NCBI GenBank assembly: GCA_030704615.1
Contig: CM060732.1
Coordinates: 52,311,053 to 52,375,052 of the forward strand
Source: Takakia lepidozioides
Lineage: Eukaryota; Streptophyta; Takakiopsida; Takakiales; Takakiaceae
Direction: 5' to 3'
Length of the DNA stretch: 64,000 bases
Shown here: positions 55,812 through 64,000 of the stretch, one piece after another
Numbering within the stretch: position 1 is the stretch's first letter
How the letters are laid out: each line of letters begins with the position of its first letter
Notes under the pieces: model-generated
What the model was told of the DNA's origin: nothing
Seen by the model: the letters and a program-made list of their open reading frames with translations, nothing else
Database searches by the model: none
Translations under genes and position numbers: made by a program

Positions 55812-58536
55812 ATGGACTACCGTGTTTGGGTAAACGTGTACTTCCATCCTGATTCTCTGAAAGCTAAAATACCCTGCGACCAAGGATTTGCGATTGTCAC
55901 TGAGCAGTACTTGTGTGTGAAGTTCGGGCTCCACCCTGGAACGGTGTTTTTGGAAGAGGAGACGAAGGATGCTTATGGAAATTTTTCTGGAAAGTGCCGT
56001 CATTCTGCATGCAGATTTCGGAAAGGGCAAAGAGTGGCGGCTCCCAGCTTCTGAATCCATCCGGTACAATGCAATTGGTGAAATCGTGCCTAAAGAGTTC
56101 TCACGCTGGAACTTGGTTGATCCTCCTTCCACAAGAGGGTCTGGCGTGCAAGATGTGAAGTCTGCCATAAGGGATGTGGACACCTCTTCACAAGCAGAGA
56201 AGCCCAAACATGTGAAAAGGGAAATCGAGGAAAACAGGGAAACAGTCGTCCACGACTTATCCAGTGACGATGAAGACTGTATGGTCCTTCCATCGTATGT
56301 TTCGAAGTCGTCCGTCACTAGGAGTGTTCAGATGTCGGCAGACAATGAGCACACACCCTCGGACTCAACTTCCGTCCGCTCAGTAATCGACATATTGCGG
56401 AGGATGAAGACAGCGGGTTCCCGCTCCAGTGACCTTCTTAGGCTTGATTACGACAAAACTCCAATCCATTCTGTGGAAACTTTGCCTGAAGTTGTGGATG
56501 GGAATGCTATCTACGAGTTCCCTCCAGTGCCGGCAGGCGCAGGCCCCGACAGCATGCTGGCAGGAATGAACAGGAAACATGACGGCCACCCTTGGTATGT
56601 CACCGAAACTTCATTGTCCAACCTAGGTGATGGAGTTCGAGTGAGATATGTATTGTGTGTTGGGCATCTTAAATGTTTCTCGAGCACATGTTACCATTAC
56701 ACGAGCAGAGGCACCCGGAATGAGACTGACTGGGTTGGCAATCTGTCGACCCCATTTTGGCCTCAAGGTAGAGTTCCTGCAGGGACGTTCAAGTGTGCCC
56801 ATTGCAACGCAGCCCCTACGTGTATGGCAGTGTGCAATTTTTTTTTTCTTTTGGGGGACTAGAGACAGATTAGCTAAACAAAACAGTAAGAGCTTTACCC
56901 GAAATATGTAGTCCACCATGGCGTCCATGCTCAGCCTATACGAGGTTATGTCTGCCTTTGCCTCCAACTTGCGCAGGAGGTCGGCACTCAGCGAATTGGC
57001 AAACTCTTGCACCCCCTGCTTCCCGACGTCCTTCACTCGGAAAAGCATATAGGACAAGTTGGTGGCAATGAAGGCATTCTCAGTCACCCTGCAATGCCAC
57101 ATTCCCATCAAATAATGTCGGAGGACGGAAGCACAAGAGAGAAGCTGGGCGAGGGGACATGAAGGAGCTGTTGGAAGCTGTCTCCCATGTGTGCAGCCCC
57201 AATGTCAAGAACCACATTGTCGGCTGCAAGAAACGAATCGGAAGAGGATCAGACATGCACTCCATCTTGGAAGTGAAGCGCACATGCGGCTACGACTTCA
57301 TCCAGGGCAACTTATTTCCTGGTCAAGGCTCAGAGACGGACAGGTGCTTCATATTTAAGATGTCAACGTGCGGACCGGGGAGCGGTGTCAATTTGGTGAA
57401 GCGGATGACCAGTGGAGACCTCTCAAATTGCTAGGTCATGTTCGACCACATCAGGCGAATTACCAACCACGATTGGGTGACAATGGGGGCACATATATAC
57501 GACCCACATTGCAGAAAGTTGATGACCATTGCTATCTGCGAAATGAAAGGAGAAGACACAGATTCAGAGTTGCATATGTGGCGCGGAATTAATGAGCAAA
57601 TGGCAAGAGCGAAGTTGCCCCCTCCCGATTTTAGGGGCTTCATGGCTGACAATGCCCAGACGAACTGGGCTGCAGTGAGGAGGGTATATGGGGACGACCC
57701 AAAGACTCCAATGGAAGGTAAGGAGAGATCTTGCGGGTTCCACTTCATGCAGAGTTTGACGCAAAACATGAAAAGGTTCGTGGCGTCACGCCACCGGCAG
57801 GATCATATCAGTATGTGCCTTGCGTGGAAAAATGCGAATTCCATCGACTAGGCGGAGACCGAGTTTGCAACCATACGCGCCTGGTGGGTGTCTTCAAGGG
57901 CAGTGGATGTGAAAGATCAGCCAGAACTGCAAACGTGGCTTGCGTGGTGGCACTATAGATTCCGCCAGTTTGGAGACTACATGAGACAGGTAACACATTT
58001 CTGTACTTGACAATTGTTCTGTTTTGTGCTTGGACATTCTCCACAATGAGTGACATTTCTAATTTCCTTCAACAGGAGATGAGCTTGGAGGATGACACGG
58101 ATATGCCGACGACGAACATGGCCGAATCGGTGCACTCTTCCTGGCGTGCTTCCTCTGCGGCACATCTCGTTGACATGTTGACAGCAACAACAGAAGATAT
58201 TGTGAGGGCCATCATGCAACAATCTCGTTACTACCAGTTTCTGGGAGGAATGCAATGGGGTATCGGACCAGACAGGCAGGAGATGCTGATGAGGGCGGCG
58301 CATCGTTCGATCGATCCCAAAAAATGGACTGCTGCATTGTGGGAAACAATAAGGTCAACGCCGTTACACAGTCGGGGGAACTGCCTGGAGGGCGATGTCC
58401 GCAGCCGGTTTTGTGTCCCAGTGGGAAGGGTCCTACTACACATTCCAGCATTTGCATATTGCACCTTGTGCAAACAGCAATCCATACGACAAAGGACACG
58501 TCCTAGCATACTGGCAGTGAATTGCAAAAAACCTTA
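55812..58536 (+). pseudogene. MULE-like DDE transposase gene with zinc-finger N-terminus (decayed, interrupted)
   Basis: Probable cut-and-paste transposase. The N-terminal part (from ATG 55812, one frameshift near 55985) has an acidic/Ser-rich region and a Cys/His cluster (CVGHLKCFSSTCYHY, then FKCAHCNAAPTC) that may bind DNA. The catalytic part (57159-58536) has VMFDHIRRITNHDWVTMG, then FMADNAQTNWAAV (second Asp), CGFHFMQSLTQN (the CxFHxxQ word of Mutator-like transposases), an intron (GTAACA...CAACAG, about 57991-58075) and PTTNMAESVHSSW (catalytic Glu). In-frame TAG codons at about 57432 and 57849 and a backwards insertion at about 56840-57115 inactivate it. The family assignment rests on motif spacing and is moderately sure. 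Confidence 0.75.
56899..57088 (-). pseudogene. Captured methyltransferase-family exon inside the transposase gene
   Basis: On the minus strand this 190-bp block encodes RVTENAFIATNLSYMLFRVK and SLSADLLRKLEAKADITSY. It is a clear homologue of the 191-bp exon 52425-52235 of copy A (RVTERAFVETHLAHTLYRVQ). It keeps a TTGCAG acceptor at 57089-57091 and a GT donor at 56898-56897. It is embedded, in opposite orientation, in the plus-strand transposase gene. It has no stop codon. Confidence 0.85.
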
Positions 58537-58660
58537 ACAGAAGATTATCCAAACATGTATATTCCCCATATGGCAGAGGGAAGCTACTTGATTTCTGAAT
58601 CAAAATGTATGTGCCATGAGTGTTGGCGAGTCAAAACATGTCTACTCTAGCATGCATGAC

Positions 58661-59210
58661 CTATGGTCCCCTCGCCCAAGAAGAAGGAACTCGAACTGGC
58701 CTCTCAAGGACCTCCTGAGTGACCGGGTGCCGATATTTGAACAAAATGTCAGCGGTTTCTGTCGCCCGGTTGAAACTAACGAGGATGTCGTGTTTATCGA
58801 TAGCGCCCCCTTTGTAGAAGGACATTTTCACAGTGGGCCCTGTGTTCCCCTCCTCCTCATCCTTATAACTGAAGAGAATGTCCCCACTTTCCGAGCCAGT
58901 CCGTCCACGCGTGAAGTTTTCACCTATGCACTCATCATACGTCCACTCGCAACAATTCCAACGATACAACAACGTTGTGCGTGATCTGTTCGGCTGCCAC
59001 TCAAGAGGAAAGTCCAGGTCCATGATGCGTAGGAACCACTTGCTCCCCAGCCGGGGTCCAAGAGAATCGTGCAATCCTGGAAGAAACTCCATTGCTCTCA
59101 GCTGGACAAGTCGAGGATCGTCCCTGTAAACATCTAGGAAGACAATGATGTCGTCTGCTTTCGGGACAATGACTCCCGTCTGGCGTCGATAGATGTGATT
59201 TGGGCACGAC
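58661..59210 (-). CDS. Intact orphan ORF convergent to the transposase
   Basis: Open frame of about 183 codons (MSCPNHIYRRQTGVIVPKAD...WARGP), starting about 250 bp inside the right palindrome array and ending about 125 bp past the transposase stop. It has no recognised domain. Visible features are an N-terminal strand-rich half with IIVFLDVYRDD, a central WFLRIMDLDFPLEW, an acidic loop (KDEEEGN) and two near-repeats of a strand pattern (SGDILFSYKD and TADILFKYRH). It has no in-frame stop although all neighbouring genes are broken. Its position matches the second gene of MuDR-type elements. Function unknown. Confidence 0.55.
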
Positions 59211-59439
59211 ATGGCCTCACGACACATCAAGAACTCAGAGCAGGGAGGAGATGGGCACAACAGAGAAGAGTGAAGAGCAAAATGAGAGCGAGGCCGGTGG
59301 AAGAGGGATATATCATTGTTGCACTGCCAATGTCGTATGCGGCAGAACTTCTATTTCCTCCGACATGTGTGCTTTTATTAGACAAATCCGCACCAGTTTC
59401 AGGAGAGTTTGCAAAACTCCCTCACCGTAAGGCGGGTAT

Positions 59440-59985
59440 TTGCTCTCCGGAGCCCAATTTTGGCGCCGTTATTGGATGGAATTTGAATATATATATAAAC
59501 ACGTTCATCATACATCATGTAAGTGATCTTATTGATGGACTGTGGAAGCTTCAGCCGAGAATTTTGTTTCCGGAGCCCAATTTCGGCGCCGTTATTGGTT
59601 GCACTCCAGCCTTCAGCCGGGTATTTGGTTTCCGGACCCCAATTTCGGCGCCGTTATCGGCTGCACTCCGGTGGCTTCAGCCAAGTATTTGGTTTCCGGG
59701 GCCCAATTTCGGCACCGTTATTGGCTGCACTCCGGAGGCTTTCAGCCGGGTATTTGGTTGGCGGAGCCCAATTTCGGCATCGTTATTGGCTTCACTCCCG
59801 AGCCTTCAGCCGGCTATTTCTTTTCCTATGCCCAATTACGGCGCCGTTATACCCAACCATCCTGCACTTCTGCAACAGTACTATCCACGGTTATAGGTCG
59901 CCATTGCGTTTTTGGAGTCTGCAAACCCGGATCCTAATTCCGCTTGCGTCTCTTCCTCTGGGATAATTTCGGTGTCGTTATTGCC
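59440..59985. repeat. Right array of the GGCGCC palindrome family with a 64-bp period
   Basis: The unit resembles TTCAGCCGGGTATTTGG, TTTCCGGAGCCC, AATTTCGGCGCCGTTATTGG, CTGCACTCCGGAG. The central GGCGCC or variants start at 59462, 59585, 59647, 59711 (GGCACC), 59776 (GGCATC), 59840 and 59971 (GGTGTC). The steps are 62-65 bp or twice that. Here the spacers as well as the cores are similar, unlike in the left array, so this array is younger or better homogenised. Confidence 0.92.
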
Positions 59986-60204
59986 CAGAATTCAGTTTTT
60001 CTATGACCTGGCCTGCCGGTCCATGAACCTGGGCTCCAAGTCATGAGCGGACACTGGTACTTATGAGCGGAGTGCTTCCAGCATGAGCGCGGAAATCTTC
60101 GAAAACCTTCTCTTCTTATACTACTTTTGATTATTTTATAGTTTTGGGCCCGAAAAAAATCTGCCGAAATTCGAAGTGTGTTACTTTGCGGCTCATGGGT
60201 GAGC

Positions 60205-60252
60205 CATGCCCGCTCATGAGCTTATGAGCTCATGGCTCATGAGCTCATGGAA
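60205..60252. repeat. CATGAGCTCATG palindrome cluster
   Basis: Overlapping CATGAGCT/AGCTCATG words form a short self-complementary cluster (GCTCATGAGCTTATGAGCTC and on). It lies between the right palindrome array and the 3' end of methyltransferase copy B. Related GAGCGG/ATGAGCGC words occur at 60040-60095. Confidence 0.7.
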
Positions 60253-60359
60253 TAGCAACCCCCCACCTGTGGTCGGGCAAAAAAAGTTAGGGGAGAGAGC
60301 CTCGGCCATTTGAAGTGCCATTGCTTCAGCATACACAGGAAGTACAAAAGTGGAAAGGG

Positions 60360-63300
60360 GGCTGTCGAAAACAGTCTCGCCACAAATGGGGGTGTCTCCT
60401 GAAGATCCATCGCTTCCTTTCCTGCAAGTCACAGCAAGAAAAACGTTATTACTGCAAATTTGATGTCTGCGATTGAAAAGGGCACCCAAAGTGGAATGAC
60501 AATTCCATTGCAGACTTACTCACATAGAAAATCATTGTGGACCTTCTTATCCTCGTGATCCTCATCATTTCGGATTTGAATCGTTTCAATTTGTGTGCCT
60601 GATGTAGACCCAAACAGAAGGGGCAAGAGCACAGTCTTGTATAGGTCAGAGTCATCCTCCATGCCAAAAAGAGATCTTCCGCCTGCCTTGCACGCATGGT
60701 AAGTTCCTCCTGCAATAGACAGGAGGACATGAACAGTTTGTAGGGGGGGGGGATTAACGAAGATGAAAATGGTGAAAGAAAACCAAATCTGAAGGGAGAA
60801 AATGAACCTGTGGAAACCGAGAGGTCGACCACCCGTGCAGAATGGTGGCTGCATGACTCCAACAATGTCTGCATGAACGTTGGGGTTTTCTTCTTTGCAC
60901 CTCTCCAGGGAGTGCCATCTGGTCTTTTGAGAGTCTGACTGAGCTGCATGAAGTTGTACAAAATGTCATCGACATGCGGCTCATACTGAAACACCTTTGG
61001 TCAGAAATCTCGAAGCTGCGGACAGAGGATGGTGTCTTTGAGGTGCGAATCCTCCGCAGGCAGATCGCCTCGAACATCCTCGTCTGCGAAAGACAGGAGG
61101 TTAGGGTGCGAAACATAAACAACAGTGGAATTTTGTAGACTTGCACTTCAAAACGTAGGCATGCAACAAACTGATCAGTCAAGTATTTTTGATGATCGGT
61201 GCCGATCATCACAGATGAAATTGTACAGTTACGCTGTAGAATATATTGAGGCATCATACCAGCTGACCAGGACAACTCCCTTTCACAAGGTAGAGGATGT
61301 TCACACAATTCCATGTGCGCAGAATTTCAAACCCAGAGGACTTCAGGTACGATGCCAATGCCCGACGACTATCCTTGTCACATGACTGAAAGAGTAGAAG
61401 TGTCCCTGCATCAGAAAGGAAATAGTTGCAGAACCCAAACACCCAACTCCAGTAGTTGTCATTGAATTTGTTCCAGCTTGGCGTCTTGCCCTTCGGAAGA
61501 ACTTCTGACACAGCCTGGCCGTCCGGGATGTCAAGAATGACCATGTCTGCAGCAAACGTTTTCTGCACACCGCACACAAAAGAGGGACCAGTGCTCACCT
61601 GCGACAGATATGTTCAATTTGAGAACGAAGAGAAGAATGATTGCAAAGAAACAAATACCAATACTACCAATGTCACCTACTTTGGTGAAGCCAGTTTGGC
61701 AATTCGCAGAGAGAACACATATATTGGCGGCCAGCTTCAACCTTTCCTTTGTAATATCTTCCATTATTTGACCGGCCAACCTGTGATGACGACAATGCTA
61801 CCCATATCCTAACAGCATTGCATTCGAAAAGAATTCCCAAAATCAAGATCATGAGGGGAAATGTGAAGTTCCCTTTGGAACCTTCCACATAGAATGAAGG
61901 GTTTGACAGCGAAATAAGGACAAAAAAGGGAAGGAAGATGCAAGTTCCGATTGGGATTTCGCATCGGGCCTGTAGCTTCATGATGGTGATTGGTTATAAC
62001 TGCTAATGGAAGAGATGTAGACTTGGCAGTAGATATTTAAACATTTATATTATAACTTACCAATCTGACACCAGATAACCTTTGTAAATCCTATCGAACT
62101 CTCCCTTCGAATTCGCATCGTCGATGCTTCCATACATGTCCATGAAGGTAACGTTCCAAATTTCTTCAAGTAGATGCAGTTCTCGCCTATGATATGATCA
62201 CCATGCTATCCTGCAATCATCGCATTTGAAGACACGACATACTGTTGCACATTCCCTCTCTGCAAACTCCACATTCCAAATGGCATCCTCTGCAGACTCT
62301 CACTTTACAGACTCAATGAAGAATGCAACTTAGTGCTCTACGGTAACTACAAAATGCTTGAGCTATATCAAACCAATAGGAAACTAACACATGTACTAAG
62401 CTGATAGGATTTCGGCAAACATGGATGGATGAGCTCATCCAATGGATGGATCCATTCATGTGTATGTCTTCAAAATGACACGTGTACTAATAAAGTCATA
62501 TAAATTGTCTTTCATGCGTACATCGTCCCATTGACAACAGTACCACAAGGACCTCACTCCTATCCTACAAAACCTATAAGTACAGAGCTGAAGGCCTAGG
62601 TTTTCGAATGCACGCTAACTGGTTCGAATGGGTGCTGCAAGTTACCCCCGGACCCTCTCCAACAATAGAGCCTCAAGATCGAGTCAAAGAATATCAAGTG
62701 CCTGCAGCTCTTCATGTTTCGCACTTCTTGATTATATCGGGGTGGAGTACTGTGCGAAAATCATCCAGCTTCATCAGATCAATCACTACAAGAGATGAGC
62801 GTTTTTAGGACTACGGCTTTGGCGGAGTCATAAAAACTGCACTAGGTAGATGACTACAGAGCGCTGAAATGCGTTGCAGTCATAGTTTTATCACTACATG
62901 ACGCCGGATATCACTACATGACTCCGGATAGTTAGGAAGCTTTGGTCAAACATTGTTGACCACAATGACAGGGATGGTTTATATGACTAGTGTGATATAT
63001 TTGACTACACGTGGACGACGTTTCATGGAATGTTATGACTCCATGACTGGAGATGATTTCACAGCTCTAATTATACGACTACATCGCTACACGTGTCATT
63101 TCGAAGGCAAATACACGAATGTATTCATCCATAGCATGACATGACATGTAAACTTATGACTGTTTGACTGCAGATTGATTCATGACTCTATATATATGAC
63201 TACACAAAACCAATCAAATGCCCGATAAGAGAAGAAGATTCAAAACCCCGAAAGCTGAAAAAACCACAGCAGCGTAACCAGGATGCAGCAAACACAGAGC

Positions 63301-64000
63301 ACAAGATGACAGCATGCACAGCCCAGACCAATCGTGAACGCCGGGGAGACAGAAAACAGCTAACTACCCGTAATGAGATGAAAAAACAGTATCGCCAAGT
63401 GAGACCTCTCCACTTCCTGATGTATGCTTCTAATGTCATTTGAGGCGGGGAAACAATAGAAATATTCAAATCCTTCAAATTCTACTCGAGGACAAGGATG
63501 GCGCGCTTCTCCAGCTGCAAAAGGTACATTTTTCAATTTTGCAAATGAGGTAGTCATTACATTCATGAAGTCAACAAAGATGAAACTTCATTGAATACAC
63601 ACCTGACTCCAAAATGTAGCCTTGTGAAGCCAGTTGTCAAACACATTGTCACTGATTCCCTCCACCTTTGTGTCAGGCTGTATGGTGCTCTTAGGGAACT
63701 GATTCAAGTCCTTCACTGTCTGATCTGAGTTCCACATCTCCAGCCATCTAATTTTGGTTTGGGGGTCAACCATGGAGATGGCCAGCCAGTGCAATTTCTC
63801 TTGCTGCATCTCCGGGTGCACATGCTTGTCATAGTGAGATTTGATCTGCAGAAGGAACTCCTCTCCAAGGCCAGGATCTACTATTCTAAGCTGCTTAGAG
63901 AAGGCGGACATCAGTTTGGTTCTCCGGATTTCATACTCCTTCTTTATTGCTGTCTCCACACCCTTTGATGTCCTAAGTTCCTCTGTTGTAGTGCGGTAGT
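60360..64000 (-). pseudogene. Beta-class amino-methyltransferase-like gene, copy B (partial, decayed)
   Basis: Diverged paralogue of copy A, running off the right window edge at its 5' side. Exons seen: from beyond 64000 to 63603 (LRIVDPGLGEEFLLQIKSHY, EKLHWLAISMV, IRWLEMWNSD); about 63496-63370 (LEKRAILVLE, a TAG, then MTLEAYIRKWRG); about 61780-61680 (weak); 61563-61275 (MVILDIPDGQAV at about 61535, SWVFGFCNYFLSDAGTLLLF); about 61080-60806 (TPWRGAKKKTPTFMQ, VVDLSVSTG = motif I); and 60714-60525 (GGTYHACKAGGRSLFG, motif II MEDDSDLY). Splice borders resemble those of copy A. In-frame stops (at about 63465 and 61000) and a weak donor after 61275 indicate decay. The ParB-like part would lie outside the window. 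Confidence 0.75.
61800..63200. other. Intronic or intergenic stretch within copy B
   Basis: No coding similarity is seen between the catalytic exon and the exon near 63.4 kb. It holds a 20-bp tandem duplication (ATCACTACATGACGCCGGAT and ATCACTACATGACTCCGGAT, about 62890-62930) and many GACTA/TGACT words. Confidence 0.5.

Noticed and set aside
55689-56318. 209-codon minus-strand open frame
   Set aside because: It lies opposite the transposase N-terminal exon, shows no motif and no homologue among the window's families.
1-64000. tRNA, rRNA or organellar DNA insertions
   Set aside because: I saw no cloverleaf with a standard T-loop GTTCRA box, no rRNA words and no plastid or mitochondrial gene fragments while reading. 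A dedicated search could still find a diverged one.

Overview
The window is nuclear DNA from a land plant. It carries DYW-type PPR editing factors, WAK/LRK10-like receptor kinases, a SWEET sugar carrier, a mitochondrial complex I subunit, GT-AG introns and dense transposon debris. The PPR style (long PLS arrays with nearly identical repeats) and the transposon types suggest a seed-free plant, most likely a fern or lycophyte. That placement is an inference.

Layout. 0-6.7 kb holds two head-to-head PPR genes (minus and plus) that share a conserved first exon and two small exons encoding a PDF motif like that of organellar single-stranded DNA-binding (OSB) proteins. 6.7-12.4 kb is gene-poor. 12.4-13.6 kb is the kinase half of a receptor kinase. 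16.9-22.8 kb has a first-exon fragment and a decayed LEA gene split by an APE-type LINE with a candidate target-site duplication. 23.2-25.7 kb has a PPR-DYW relic abutting an intact three-exon NDUFS6 gene; the NDUFS6 segment recurs, also intact, at 33.6-35.5 kb next to a PIF/Harbinger MITE. 26.2-28.1 kb is a SWEET gene. 36.3-39.1 kb is an intact two-exon LRK10L-type receptor kinase.

From 41.3 kb the sequence is almost wholly transposon-derived. A truncated L1 LINE is followed by a decayed Ty3/gypsy element (minus strand) whose polyprotein carries a DNMT3/DRM-like cytosine-5 DNA methyltransferase between protease and reverse transcriptase and a PHD finger after integrase.

48.7-53.6 kb and 60.2-64 kb hold two diverged minus-strand relics of one gene family. 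The first joins a ParB-like domain to a circularly permuted (beta-class) amino-methyltransferase fold in which the catalytic (D/N/S)PP(Y/W) box is replaced by DIPDG. Between them lies a probable DNA transposon. Two arrays of a near-perfect palindrome (core TTTCGGCGCCGAAA), both with about 64-bp spacing, flank a decayed plus-strand MULE-like transposase and a convergent intact orphan ORF. The same palindrome recurs in introns of the first methyltransferase relic, and a methyltransferase-family exon is inserted backwards in the transposase gene.

How it fits together. The left 40 kb is ordinary plant gene space with recent local duplications. The right 23 kb concentrates transposons that encode or carry DNA-methylation and chromatin-reader domains. 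All methyltransferase genes here carry stops or frameshifts, so any function must be sought in intact relatives elsewhere in the genome.
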